From Delta-02 sp964513565 (GTDB taxonomy: Bacteria > Desulfobacterota > Syntrophorhabdia > Syntrophorhabdales > Syntrophorhabdaceae), in contig CAZENE010000001.1 in NCBI GenBank assembly GCA_964513565.1, forward strand, positions 150,083-214,082: 64,000 nt of DNA. Direction: 5' to 3'. The notes beneath the pieces were generated by a model. It was not told the origin of the DNA. It saw only the letters and a list, made by a program, of their open reading frames with translations, and ran no database searches. Positions within the stretch are counted from its first letter, which is position 1, and each line of letters begins with the position of its first letter. The translations under genes were made by a program, and so were the position numbers. Of the stretch, positions 1-8,693 are shown piece by piece.

Positions 1-9
1 TTGGTTCTT

Positions 10-438
10 TTAAACAATCTCTACAAGCTGTATCTCAAAAGTTAAGTCCTGCCCGGCCAGAGGATGATTAAGATCAAGAGCGACGTCCGTCTCGGTAATA
101 TCCCGCACCACCGCACGGGCGATCCCTCCTTCTGTAGAGCGGACCTGAAGGATCATCCCGAGGGACAACTCAAGTTCCGGCGGCACCTGCGAGCGCGGAA
201 CAACGGCCAAAAGATCGTTATTGTACGGACCGTAGGCTTGTTCAGCCGGGATAGATACCTTCTTGGATTCCCCGATCTTCATGCCGATGACCCCATTTTC
301 AAATCCTGGTATCACCATCTGCTGCCCGATAGTAAACTCAAGGGGTTCCGTGTCGCGCGAGGAATCAAACTCCGTATCGTCGGAGAGAGTTCCCGTATAA
401 TGAACTTTTACAGTATCACCTGTTTTTGCTGCTGTCAC
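10..438 (-). CDS. FKBP-type peptidyl-prolyl isomerase (SlyD-like)
   Basis: The 142-residue protein is a cytoplasmic FKBP-type prolyl cis-trans isomerase that probably also acts as a folding chaperone. It begins with the KVHYTGTL strand, carries PGFENGVIGMKIGE (about residues 45-58) and then AYGPYNNDLLAVVP leading into an inserted chaperone-type flap, which is the SlyD arrangement. The His/Cys-rich metal-binding tail of enterobacterial SlyD is missing, as in many SlyD-like proteins. There is no signal peptide. It lies downstream of the RNA-binding protein gene on the same strand, with a short hairpin between them, and the start has a GGAGG-type ribosome site. Family assignment is firm; substrates are unknown. 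Confidence 0.9.
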   Translation of the reverse strand: MTAAKTGDTVKVHYTGTLSDDTEFDSSRDTEPLEFTIGQQMVIPGFENGVIGMKIGESKKVSIPAEQAYGPYNNDLLAVVPRSQVPPELELSLGMILQVRSTEGGIARAVVRDITETDVALDLNHPLAGQDLTFEIQLVEIV

Positions 439-458
439 TATACCTCCATTTTCTAATT

Positions 459-479
459 CGCGGTGGCGTATTCACCGCG
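459..479 (-). other. Intercistronic hairpin
   Basis: A perfect 7-bp inverted repeat (CGCGGTG / CACCGCG) with a 7-nt loop lies in the 45-bp gap between the RNA-binding protein gene and the FKBP gene. No T-run follows on the minus strand, so it is more likely a processing or mRNA-stability hairpin than a strong terminator. Confidence 0.4.
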
Positions 480-483
480 CCTT

Positions 484-747
484 TTATCTGCGCCGCCCCT
501 GCCCGCGGGGCCTTTCCTTTTGAGGCCGTGCATCGTCGATGCGCAGGACCCTGCCCTCGAACTCTTTCCCGTTTAGCGCTTGTTTTGCCTTTTCGGCATC
601 TTCTGCCGTCATCTGCACGAAACCGAATCCCTTTCCTTCGACAACCCGTGCGTCTTTTACGTCCCCGTATTCTGCAAATAAGTTCCGCAACTGTTCGCCT
701 GTGACTGCGTACGTGAGGTTACCGACATAAAGCCTGCCCTCATTCAT
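484..747 (-). CDS. RRM-type RNA-binding protein
   Basis: An 87-residue single RRM protein, the small bacterial cold-shock or RNA-chaperone type. RNP2 is seen as LYVGNL near residue 5 and RNP1 as KGFGFVQM near residue 40; a basic Arg/Gly tail follows (PRGQGRRR). The start at 747 is chosen over an upstream in-frame Met because GGGGAGG sits 8 nt upstream and the RRM begins directly after it; the upstream extension is Phe-rich and unlike the family. It probably binds single-stranded RNA and is followed by a prolyl isomerase gene. Function beyond RNA binding cannot be read from the sequence. Confidence 0.88.
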   Translation of the reverse strand: MNEGRLYVGNLTYAVTGEQLRNLFAEYGDVKDARVVEGKGFGFVQMTAEDAEKAKQALNGKEFEGRVLRIDDARPQKERPRGQGRRR

Positions 748-972
748 AAAAAATACCTCCCCTTGCCCGGGGGCTTTGCACATTTCAAACGAGAAGGGTG
801 TTTTTCCCGTGAAACATGGAAGGAAAAAGAGAAAAGAACCTGAAAGCGGGTATTGACTCATTCCCTTTTGGGGAACCCTACTATATATAAGGTTATAATA
901 AAACGCTTTGCAGGCATTGACAAGGGAAAAGTATTTCTTTACGATGTAGGGAAAATTGCTGGAGGGTTCACT

Positions 973-1683
973 GTGAAAAGGATTTCCCCATGTTTGTCAG
1001 GTTTTCTCTGCATGTTGATCATATCTTGCCTGTTTGTCTTTCCGTGTAAAGCCGCCGCAGACGATCTTACCCAGGCCAGGCACCTGGTCGAAAAAGCCAG
1101 GATGACGCTGGAATCTTTTGCCAGGGCGCCTGAAATGGAGGCAATGAGGATCCTTCTCAAGAACGCTCAGGGTGTTTTTATCGCACCTCAGATACTGAGA
1201 GGCGCTTTCGTGGTCGGTGCTTCGGGTGGGAGCGGGGTTTTTGTTGTGCGTGACAGAAACAGGGGTGATTGGGCGGGCCCTGCATTTTATACCATCGGTG
1301 AGGTTAGTTTCGGGTTCCAGATCGGCGGCGACGCTTCTGAAGTAGTCCTCCTTGCGATGACTGAACGGGGCGTGAACGCGCTCCTGTCGAGCAGCGTAAA
1401 ACTCGGCGGCGATGTCGGCGTAGCCGTCGGCCCGGTGGGCATCGGGGCCGAAGCGTCAACGGCAAATTTAAGCGCTGATATCGTAAGTTTTTCACGCTCG
1501 CGGGGTCTCTATGGCGGGATATCCCTTGAAGGTGCCGTCGTGGCCGTTCGCGGAGGATTAAACGCCGCATATTACGGGCACAGCACTTCCCCTGCGAATA
1601 TCCTCATTGCGCGCTCCGTCCATAACGAGCATGCTGTGCCCCTTCGGTCGGAGATAGAAAAATTAGCCGGAGGGAAGCGCTAA
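973..1683 (+). CDS. SYLF-domain (Ysc84-like) exported protein
   Basis: The 236-residue product carries a SYLF/Ysc84 lipid-binding domain: GVFIAPQILRGAFVVGASGG and GDVGVAVGPVGIGAEAS are typical glycine-rich strands. An N-terminal signal peptide (VKRISPCLSG, hydrophobic core, cleavage near KAAADD) places it in the periplasm. I choose the GTG at 973 because GGAGG is at 961-965 and the signal peptide starts exactly there; the open frame runs 40 codons further upstream without signal-peptide character. SYLF proteins bind phosphoinositides in eukaryotes; the bacterial role is not established. It is followed 14 bp later by a lytic transglycosylase gene, which suggests an envelope function. Confidence 0.8.
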   Translation: MKRISPCLSGFLCMLIISCLFVFPCKAAADDLTQARHLVEKARMTLESFARAPEMEAMRILLKNAQGVFIAPQILRGAFVVGASGGSGVFVVRDRNRGDWAGPAFYTIGEVSFGFQIGGDASEVVLLAMTERGVNALLSSSVKLGGDVGVAVGPVGIGAEASTANLSADIVSFSRSRGLYGGISLEGAVVAVRGGLNAAYYGHSTSPANILIARSVHNEHAVPLRSEIEKLAGGKR

Positions 1684-1697
1684 AGATTTTCGGTTTC

Positions 1698-2519
1698 ATG
1701 GTAACACCAAGCAAAAGGGATGCCGGTATGAGATCACGCCACAGCCTGTTCTTTCTTGCCCTGTCGCTGATTATTTTCCTTGTTATTCCCGGCCTAAACC
1801 ATGCCTCCTTCGATCCTGCCTACCAGGAGGGTTTCAACCTCCTTAAAGCCTATCTCCAGGAACAAGGGTTTGGCCCCGAGGAATTAAAAAATATCTTTTC
1901 GGACGAACGTTTTCAGATATACCCCCACATCGTGGGACGGTCCGGCAAGGGGATAAATTACCTGAGCAAGAAATTTGGCCTTCTCTCGAAGAATTCGATC
2001 AAAAGGGGCAGGGGCGTTCTCGCGCGATACAGCGACTCACTAAAAAAAGTTGAGCAAATTTATGGGGTCCAGAAAGAGATCATTGTTGCCATACTCAGGG
2101 TCGAGACAAATTTCGGGTCTGCGACCGGGAAATATCCCGTATTGAACAGCCTGACAACGCTGGCGGTAATCGAAAACCGACGGTCGGAGTGGGCCCGTAA
2201 AGAAATCGCCGAGCTGTTGTCAATCTGTAATGCCCGGCAAAGGGACCCTTTTACCATAAGGGGTTCTTGGGCAGGCGCATTCGGGATATCTCAATTTATC
2301 CCTTCGTCATATGTGAATTATGCAGTGGACGGCGACGGGGATGGTGCGGTAGATCTCCTCACAATGCCGGATGCGCTTGCAAGTGTCGCCAACTACTTGA
2401 AATCGCACGGATGGGCAAAGGGAGATCCTGAGGGAAAATGGCAGGCCATATACGCATACAATCACTGCGACAACTACGTCAGGGCCATCTTCACATACGC
2501 GAAGGCGCTCACGAAGTAG
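1698..2519 (+). CDS. Lytic murein transglycosylase, MltB-type (SLT_2)
   Basis: This 273-residue envelope enzyme should cleave the MurNAc-GlcNAc bond of peptidoglycan with 1,6-anhydro product formation. The catalytic Glu lies in ILRVETNFG, followed by the family signature GAFGISQFIPSSY and an acidic DGDGDGAVDL stretch before ASVANYLKSHGW. A hydrophobic N-terminal segment (SLFFLALSLIIFLVIP) is a signal peptide or anchor. The true start may be the Met at 1728 rather than 1698, which would give a more usual signal peptide. It is shorter than E. coli MltB and has no lipobox. A terminator hairpin follows directly. Confidence 0.9.
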   Translation: MVTPSKRDAGMRSRHSLFFLALSLIIFLVIPGLNHASFDPAYQEGFNLLKAYLQEQGFGPEELKNIFSDERFQIYPHIVGRSGKGINYLSKKFGLLSKNSIKRGRGVLARYSDSLKKVEQIYGVQKEIIVAILRVETNFGSATGKYPVLNSLTTLAVIENRRSEWARKEIAELLSICNARQRDPFTIRGSWAGAFGISQFIPSSYVNYAVDGDGDGAVDLLTMPDALASVANYLKSHGWAKGDPEGKWQAIYAYNHCDNYVRAIFTYAKALTK

Positions 2520-2532
2520 AAAAACATCTCCT

Positions 2533-2590
2533 CTCTCGCCCGATTCGCTGGAAGCTCGTGAAGCGGCGAGCGGGCGAGAGTGAATTTTTT
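2533..2590 (+). terminator. Rho-independent terminator after the transglycosylase gene
   Basis: A 10-bp perfect stem (CTCTCGCCCG at 2533-2542 with CGGGCGAGAG at 2571-2580) is followed by a T-run at 2585-2590. It ends the SYLF/transglycosylase transcription unit and separates it from tatD. Confidence 0.75.
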
Positions 2591-2607
2591 ATAAACGTTC
2601 GAGAATC

Positions 2608-3393
2608 ATGCTACATAATTTGATGGAACCGCTGATCGATACACATTGCCACCTCAACGACCCGTCATTCAACGATATGATCGACGATGTCCTCGAGCGT
2701 GCGCGGCAAAGAGGCGTCTTGGGGTGCGTTGTCCCTTCCTATGACCGGGAGTCATTCGCTAGGACGCTCGAACTGGCCGAATTCTACCCGGAGACGATCT
2801 TCCCCGCTTTCGGGGTGCATCCGTGGTATCTCGACGAGAAAGCGCTTCAGGAACTCGGGCATTATCTGAAAATGGCGGAAACGGTGTGCCTCGGCGAGGT
2901 GGGCCTCGATCTTTCACCGGGAATGCCGTCCCAGGTTATCCAGGAATCTTTTTTCGCGGCACAACTCAGGATGGCGGCAGACCATTCCCTGCCGGTTGCA
3001 GTACATTGCAGGAAAGCGCATGACCGGGTGTATGATATGCTGAAGGCATATCAGGGCCGCATAGATATCATTATGCATTCTTTTTCAGGCAGCGTCGAAG
3101 TAATGAACCGCTTTATTGACCTCGGATGTTATATTGCTTTTTCGGGGTCCGTCACCCGCGCGACAGCTAAGAAATACCATAGATGTGCTGCTTCGGTACC
3201 TTTGGACCATCTGCTCGTTGAAACGGACGCACCTTCTATCGCGACGGAATCGACGATCGCTTCCCGGGTCCAGCCTGCCCATACCGCCGAGGTCGCCGCG
3301 AAGATCGCCGATATACGGGGGATGCCCTACGCTGACATCTGCCGCCATTCCACCTTAAATGCTCGACGCGTCTTCGGAGGTAGAATAAGGTGA
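2608..3393 (+). CDS. TatD-family metal-dependent hydrolase (DNase)
   Basis: A 261-residue TIM-barrel metal hydrolase of the TatD family, thought to act as a 3'-5' exo-deoxyribonuclease. Metal ligands are seen as IDTHCH near residue 10, the Glu of GEVGLD near residue 95, HCRKAHD, IMHSFSG and the LLVETDAP strand near residue 205. The start may be 2608 or the in-frame ATG at 2623, which sits just before the first strand. The stop overlaps the start of tcdA by 4 bp, so the two genes are translationally coupled. Substrate is not clear from sequence. Confidence 0.9.
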   Translation: MLHNLMEPLIDTHCHLNDPSFNDMIDDVLERARQRGVLGCVVPSYDRESFARTLELAEFYPETIFPAFGVHPWYLDEKALQELGHYLKMAETVCLGEVGLDLSPGMPSQVIQESFFAAQLRMAADHSLPVAVHCRKAHDRVYDMLKAYQGRIDIIMHSFSGSVEVMNRFIDLGCYIAFSGSVTRATAKKYHRCAASVPLDHLLVETDAPSIATESTIASRVQPAHTAEVAAKIADIRGMPYADICRHSTLNARRVFGGRIR

Positions 3394-4151
3394 TCATGCC
3401 TGAAGAGTATTTTTCCCGGAGCATTATGATGTATGGCCGGAATGGCTTTGAGCTCCTTCAGAAAAGCTCCGTTATCGTTATTGGAATGGGAGGGGTCGGC
3501 TCCTATGCAGCCGAGGCTCTGTGCCGGGCAGGCTTGGCAAAACTACGGATCATAGATTGCGACGTTATCAAGCCGACGGACGTAAACCGGCAGGTAATCG
3601 CATTGTCGACGAACACGGGAGTGCGAAAGACAGAGGCGGCCGCAGCCCGCCTCGCACGGATAAATCCGGCCGTCCGTCTAGATGTTCGTCACGCCTTCTT
3701 CCATGAAGATACGGCGGACGAGCTTCTCGAAGGCGGAAGCGATTTTCTTATCGATGCTATTGACAGCATGAACCCCAAAGCGGAGCTGATAGGCCAGTGC
3801 GTCAGGCGCTCATTGCCGGTCATTTCGGCGCTGGGCGCCGGGGGCAAGACCGACCCCATGAAAGTGCGTATCGATAGCCTGAAAAATACAGAGGTATGCC
3901 CTCTGGCAAGGACGCTCAGGCGTTACTTGCGAGGCCGGGGGATAACGCTCGATATTCCCGTCGTATATTCGAAAGAGAAACCCGTTGGCTCCCATCCCGA
4001 TGGTCCTCCAACTGTTTTGGAAACATCCGGGACCTACGTTCGGGGCAGGTCACGGCAATCATTGCCGAGCCTTCCTACCCTCCCTGCGATCTTTGGCCTT
4101 ATCGCGGCAAATTACGTCATTCTCGAGCTGCTGAAGTCAGCGCGAGAATGA
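3390..4151 (+). CDS. tcdA: tRNA threonylcarbamoyladenosine dehydratase (TcdA/CsdL)
   Basis: A 253-residue ThiF/MoeB/E1-like ATP-dependent enzyme predicted to dehydrate t6A37 of tRNA to cyclic ct6A. The nucleotide loop IGMGGVGSYAAEAL is at about residues 30-43, followed by DCDVIKPTDVNRQ, the usual ATP/Mg contact region, and DAIDSM. The C-terminal part with VYSKEKPVG and the variable tail matches TcdA rather than MoeB, and no complete Zn-binding CxxC pairs are present. It starts at a GTG inside the tatD stop codon, or two codons later at an ATG. It converges on the CoA ligase gene with 28 bp between stops. Confidence 0.88.
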   Translation: MIMPEEYFSRSIMMYGRNGFELLQKSSVIVIGMGGVGSYAAEALCRAGLAKLRIIDCDVIKPTDVNRQVIALSTNTGVRKTEAAAARLARINPAVRLDVRHAFFHEDTADELLEGGSDFLIDAIDSMNPKAELIGQCVRRSLPVISALGAGGKTDPMKVRIDSLKNTEVCPLARTLRRYLRGRGITLDIPVVYSKEKPVGSHPDGPPTVLETSGTYVRGRSRQSLPSLPTLPAIFGLIAANYVILELLKSARE

Positions 4152-4179
4152 CGCTATCAATTTTCTACGGAACGCTGCT

Positions 4180-5757
4180 CTATCTCAACCTGAACCGTTG
4201 TATTTTACCGGTTGAACTCTTGGGCAATTCATCGACAAATTCGATCCAGCGGGGATATTTGAATTTGGCCTGCCTCTCGAGGACCCATTGCTTCAGCTCC
4301 TCCTTCAACGCGTCCGACTTTTCGTAGCCGTCCCGCAGCCGCACAAAAGCCTTGGGTTTTGTCAGGCCTTTTTCATCAGGCACTCCAACGACGGCGCATT
4401 CGAAGACGGCCGGATGCTGGCTTAAAGTATTTTCTACTTCGAGAGGAGAAACCCAGATCCCGCCGACCTTCAGCATGTCATCGGCGCGTCCCGCGCACCA
4501 GTAGTAACCTTCGTCATCGACGTAATATTTGTCGCCGGTATTGACCCATTCACCCTGCATCGTGATCTTTGTCTTTTCGCGCTTGCGCCAGTATTGCTGG
4601 GCGGCGCTGTCTCCCTTGACATGGAGCGTGCCGATCTCTCCCCGGGGCACTTCCTGGCCGCTCTCATCTACCAGTTTCAATTCGTATCCGGGAACCGGTT
4701 TTCCCGTTGAGCCGGGTTTAATGTCGCCCGGGCGGTTGCTCAGAAAGATATGGAGCATCTCGGTTGAGCCGATGCCGTCAATGATCTCGATCCCGAACCG
4801 TTTTTTCCATCGTTCGAAGATGTCGGTCGGCAGCGCTTCACCGGCAGACACGCATATCCGGACCGAAGATAATTCATGCTGTTCATTGGGACTGCTCGAT
4901 CGTCCTTCTTCCTTATCTTTTTTAGCCTTATATTCGAGCATCTGGCCATATAATGTCGGGACGCCGAAAAATATGGTCGGCCTGAACTTCTCGAGATGTC
5001 TGAAAACACTCTCAGGTGTCGGGGCACCGACATTGAGCACGGCTGAAGCGCCGACCGACATCGGGAAATACATACCGTTGCCGAGTCCATACGAGAAGAA
5101 AAGGCGTGCCGCGGAAAAGACGATATCATCCTCGGTTATTCCCAGGACACCTTTCGCGAAGGATTCCGAGGTCACGACCATATCGTACTGAGAATGAATG
5201 GCACCTTTAGGGGAACCGGTGGACCCAGAGCTGTAAAGCCAGAAACCGACGTCATCCTTCGTTGTATATTCGCTCTTTACGACACTTGACGCATGGCGGT
5301 ACTTCTGCTTGAAAGGGATATGCGCTCCCTGCACCTCGGATATTACGATCAGGTCGCGAAGATACAAAAGGTCGCCTTTGATTTTTGCAAGCACGGGCAG
5401 CAATTGCTCGGATATGACAAGGACCTTTGCCCGGGAGTCATTAAGATAATATTCATAGTCCTCGGGGGTGAGCATTGTGTTGACAGGTATGGGAACAGCT
5501 CCAATCTTGATGGCTCCCCAGAATACCGCGTAAAACTGCGGCACATCGAGCATGATCATCATAATGCGGTCATCCACGGTCATGCCCACTTCGCGAAAGG
5601 CGTTCGCGGTCTTGTTGGTCATCTTCTGGATGTCATTATAGGTATAGTTCCGGTATTCCGTGTACACTGCGATCTCGTGGCCCCGTCCTTGGCGGATGTT
5701 GCGGTCCACGAAATAATCGGCTGCATTAAAAAAATCGATGGGTAGTCCTGCTGTCAT
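4180..5757 (-). CDS. Benzoate-CoA ligase family acyl-CoA synthetase
   Basis: A 525-residue AMP-forming ligase that should activate an aromatic or other carboxylic acid to its CoA thioester through an acyl-adenylate. Seen are the P-loop YSSGSTGSPKGAIHS (about 169-183), the A5 region GIGSTEMLHIFLSN, the hinge region GDKYYVDDEGYYWCAGRADD and the catalytic Lys in KSSTGKIQRF at the C terminus. The overall pattern matches benzoate-CoA ligase and relatives, but substrate cannot be proven by sequence. It begins 29 bp after the SpoIIE phosphatase stop with a strong AAGGAGG site, so it is probably the last gene of the rex-hyd operon, an unusual partner set (see findings). Confidence 0.85.
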   Translation of the reverse strand: MTAGLPIDFFNAADYFVDRNIRQGRGHEIAVYTEYRNYTYNDIQKMTNKTANAFREVGMTVDDRIMMIMLDVPQFYAVFWGAIKIGAVPIPVNTMLTPEDYEYYLNDSRAKVLVISEQLLPVLAKIKGDLLYLRDLIVISEVQGAHIPFKQKYRHASSVVKSEYTTKDDVGFWLYSSGSTGSPKGAIHSQYDMVVTSESFAKGVLGITEDDIVFSAARLFFSYGLGNGMYFPMSVGASAVLNVGAPTPESVFRHLEKFRPTIFFGVPTLYGQMLEYKAKKDKEEGRSSSPNEQHELSSVRICVSAGEALPTDIFERWKKRFGIEIIDGIGSTEMLHIFLSNRPGDIKPGSTGKPVPGYELKLVDESGQEVPRGEIGTLHVKGDSAAQQYWRKREKTKITMQGEWVNTGDKYYVDDEGYYWCAGRADDMLKVGGIWVSPLEVENTLSQHPAVFECAVVGVPDEKGLTKPKAFVRLRDGYEKSDALKEELKQWVLERQAKFKYPRWIEFVDELPKSSTGKIQRFRLR

Positions 5758-5786
5758 GATGCCTCCTTTTGATTACAATTCCCTTT

Positions 5787-6956
5787 TTATAAATATATGA
5801 TATTCACGAGCTTCCCCATTGCTTTGAGTTTCTCTGCGAGAAGTTTTACGATCACTTCCCGGGGGAAAACCCCCATTTGCCTGAAAACGATATGTGCATG
5901 ACCCTGGTTGGTCGCGGTCCCGACAAGAAAATTGATCGTGTCCGCGGCATGAAAGAACCTGTACAGATCGGAGACCGATGAATCGGGCTCCAGTTTTTCA
6001 CGCGACTCTCCCAGGATGTTGTAGACCTGGTTGAGCGTTATCGCGCCCTCTGTTGCGTAATCTATGCCTTTTATGTAATAAGATGGCGGTTTATGGTAGG
6101 CATTTGACATTGTCTTGATCTCGATGGGCCGCCCGAGATGCCGGGCGACGATCTCCGAGGTTGAAGAGCCGCAGACTATTCTCATGCCCCGCATCTCCAA
6201 AAATTCCTTGACCACCTTTTCGTCGCTTGTTTTCCTCGCCGGCGGCCCGGTAAGGACATTGAGTATCTGGGCCTCACGGCAAAGGAGCAGGCTGCATGTC
6301 GTATCATCGCCATACGTGGTTCCCGAGATGTCCCGCACGTTGCCGACGATCTTCCGGGGAATGTCCCGTATCCGCGTACCCTGGGCCAAAAGGCCGTTGA
6401 TAAAATCGCAGGCCCCCTCAATGCCCCATCCCATACGGTATTGCTGGCCAAGGCCCGCTTGGCTGACCCCATCGCTTACCATCACGATACCGTCGCCGTA
6501 CTCTAGTATGCAGTTTACCTCGCCGACCATTTCAAGACCCATCGGGAAGACCCTCTGTTTTGGGAGATACGCGGCGAGCCTGTTGTTGATAAGGATGGGA
6601 GAGGGGATCTCGTAAGACATTACCGTGGCGTGCCCGCTTACAAGGATGCGGCAGACGGAGAAGGCCGAAAAAGGTATATTTGTCGTCCGGGCGGCATGCA
6701 TGGTGTCTACCAACTTGTGGCAGGCTTCACGCAGGGTAAAACCCACGCGCAAAAGCTCCATCAGCCGGGAGGCGCACATTACCGCCGCGACATGCGCCTT
6801 TATGCCGGTGCCTATGCCGTCCGCCACGACGATTGTTGTCGCTTCGGCCGTGCGTTCGGTTATGATATAGTCCCCGCATATCCCGCCCGGCTTTTTCGCC
6901 GCTTGCGAATTTACCGTCTCTATATATTTTCTCGGCTCATCAGGGGTTGTTTTCAT
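5787..6956 (-). CDS. SpoIIE/PP2C-type serine phosphatase linked to the hydrogenase operon
   Basis: The 389-residue protein has a SpoIIE/RsbU-like PP2C phosphatase domain in its first 230 residues: VADGIGTG with metal-binding Asp, VMVSDGVSQ, and GDDTTCSLLL at the end. The remaining 150 residues (with EIVARHLGRPIEI and the PPSYYIKGIDYATEGAIT stretch) are a conserved extension I cannot name. Such phosphatases dephosphorylate anti-anti-sigma-type proteins in partner-switching systems. The start overlaps the end of the PAS-hydrogenase gene by 17 bp and has GAGG just upstream, so the two are coupled. The natural hypothesis is that the sensory hydrogenase controls this phosphatase. No STAS-domain target gene is visible in the window. 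Confidence 0.85.
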   Translation of the reverse strand: MKTTPDEPRKYIETVNSQAAKKPGGICGDYIITERTAEATTIVVADGIGTGIKAHVAAVMCASRLMELLRVGFTLREACHKLVDTMHAARTTNIPFSAFSVCRILVSGHATVMSYEIPSPILINNRLAAYLPKQRVFPMGLEMVGEVNCILEYGDGIVMVSDGVSQAGLGQQYRMGWGIEGACDFINGLLAQGTRIRDIPRKIVGNVRDISGTTYGDDTTCSLLLCREAQILNVLTGPPARKTSDEKVVKEFLEMRGMRIVCGSSTSEIVARHLGRPIEIKTMSNAYHKPPSYYIKGIDYATEGAITLNQVYNILGESREKLEPDSSVSDLYRFFHAADTINFLVGTATNQGHAHIVFRQMGVFPREVIVKLLAEKLKAMGKLVNIIYL

Positions 6957-8676
6957 CGCCCTCGCTCAGGCTCATAAGTTTTCTAACCAGCTCCTCGCCC
7001 CGGGCGGTGCTTTCCCCGAGGAACTGTGCGATCCTCTGCGCCATTTTTATCTGATGTTCAAGAAGTTCGTGTGCCTGCTCGACCGTCTGGGAACGTATCT
7101 CTTTCAGTTTTGTTTCGTGTTCCCGCTGGCTCGTTATGTTGATAAAAATGCCGACGATCTGTTTTTCTTCGGTAAGCATGTACAGCAGTTCCCGGCACAG
7201 GAGATTGTAGGGACGGTGAAAGACGGTGATATCGAGGTTCTGGGCCTGACCGGATATCAGCTTCTCAAAAGGGGCAGGGTCCATAAGGTACGAGATATGA
7301 CGCCCCAGTACCACATCGCTGCACGAAAAGAATTTTTTAAATGCGGGATTCATTCCGAGGATATTGAGCTCGTCGTCAAGCATGATGACGCCGTTCGGTG
7401 TTGTTCCGAATATCTGGTCGGTTCGTCTCTCCGCGAGCCGGCGCATGTACGGGATGCACATCTCCGGTTCGGCCATCCCGAGCGCGACGGCGATCGCTTT
7501 CTCCCGGCAGCTGTCGTATCCGCATGCCCCGCAGTTGAGCTGCTGCTCGGGATCCTGCTTGCCTGTCTGGGCGAGTATCTTTTGAATATCCTCCTCGGTC
7601 ACGTCGAGAGGGGAAGGACCGCTGTCCGCCCTGTCGAACCGGGCCGTGAATAATGCGCCGTCCGCCGGTTCGGGCGTAATGGCAGTCGAAAGGATCCCGC
7701 TGTTATATTCAATAAGATCTCGTCTGCGTTCGAAAAGGTTCTTCCCGGGGTCAACTCCGGGCCCGTTGATGCACCCCTGGCTGCAAAAAAGAGGCTCGAT
7801 TATCGCGTGTTCGGAGCCTTCCTCGATACCATCGAGAAGTTCACGCACCCCTTGAAAGCTGTCTACCTTGAGGAGTTTCAGGTTAAGGCCGTCATCGTCA
7901 AGCCCTGCCGTCTTAATGAGGCCGCCCGGTAGTGGGTACAGTTGTGCTTCATGGATCGGTTTCTCATCGAAGTTGCTTTCCTCGCACATAGACAGGTCGA
8001 TGCCTTTCTGGGCGAGCCACTGATTGAGCTCTTTGAACGTAAGCACGCAGTCGATTATCCCGGCAACTTCCGGGCGGACAATCTCCGATTTCTTCGCTAC
8101 ACAGGGCCCTACAAAAATGATTTTGATATCCTGCCCGAGTTTCTTCCTCAGAAGCTGTCCGTGGGCGGCCATCGGGGAGACAAGGGGCAAAAGATGCTTG
8201 ATGAGCTGTGGCTGGTATTTCTCGATATAATTCACCAGAGCCGGGCAGGCGGTTGCTATGTGCGGTCCGCCTTCGGTCTTCTCTTCGGCGATACGCCTCG
8301 AATGGAGGGATATCTGATAGGCACCGTGGGACGTCTGCCCCACATACCGAAAGCCGAGGGCGCGCAAAGCGGATGGCAGCCTCGAGAGCTGCCACTTATT
8401 AAAGACCGCGGCAAAAGAAGGCGCGACGCTTGCCGCTACAAAATGACCTTCATCGATCAGGCGTTTCGCAATATCGAGATCATTTCTGAATGTCTTTGCC
8501 TGCTGGGGGCATTCACGAATGCAGGTACCGCAGGAGATGCATCGTTTTTCATCGACATATGCCTGGCCATCCCGCATGCGGATCGCCTTTACAGGACATG
8601 CCCTCAGGCATCTGTAGCAATCGCGGCACCGGGCGGTCAGAGTAAAGACGATCTGCGGTTTCGATCTATCAAACAT
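6940..8676 (-). CDS. Sensory-type [FeFe]-hydrogenase with PAS domain (HydS-like)
   Basis: A 578-residue protein: two [4Fe-4S] motifs at the N terminus (CRDCYRCLRACP, CISCGTCIRECP), an H-cluster domain with altered loops (ATACPALV instead of TSCCPxW; VGPCVAKKSE; LFCSQGCINGP), a CGACGYDSC Fe-S motif near residue 405 with a fourth Cys downstream, and a C-terminal PAS domain (TTPNGVIMLDDELNILGMN) plus a helical tail. This is the plan of group C sensory hydrogenases such as Thermotoga HydS, which are slow and proposed to sense H2. It lies 17 bp after hydA and overlaps the phosphatase gene. I infer a signalling rather than a catalytic role. A GAGGT ribosome site supports the start. Confidence 0.88.
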   Translation of the reverse strand: MFDRSKPQIVFTLTARCRDCYRCLRACPVKAIRMRDGQAYVDEKRCISCGTCIRECPQQAKTFRNDLDIAKRLIDEGHFVAASVAPSFAAVFNKWQLSRLPSALRALGFRYVGQTSHGAYQISLHSRRIAEEKTEGGPHIATACPALVNYIEKYQPQLIKHLLPLVSPMAAHGQLLRKKLGQDIKIIFVGPCVAKKSEIVRPEVAGIIDCVLTFKELNQWLAQKGIDLSMCEESNFDEKPIHEAQLYPLPGGLIKTAGLDDDGLNLKLLKVDSFQGVRELLDGIEEGSEHAIIEPLFCSQGCINGPGVDPGKNLFERRRDLIEYNSGILSTAITPEPADGALFTARFDRADSGPSPLDVTEEDIQKILAQTGKQDPEQQLNCGACGYDSCREKAIAVALGMAEPEMCIPYMRRLAERRTDQIFGTTPNGVIMLDDELNILGMNPAFKKFFSCSDVVLGRHISYLMDPAPFEKLISGQAQNLDITVFHRPYNLLCRELLYMLTEEKQIVGIFINITSQREHETKLKEIRSQTVEQAHELLEHQIKMAQRIAQFLGESTARGEELVRKLMSLSEGDENNP

Positions 8677-8693
8677 TCTGTGTACCTCAATTC

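Noticed and set aside
853..972. Upstream part of the SYLF gene frame and a TTGACT at 853-858 as its promoter
   Set aside because: The 40 upstream codons do not resemble the family and the TTGACT has no -10 at 16-18 bp; a TATAAT at 894-899 stands without a -35, so no promoter is called.
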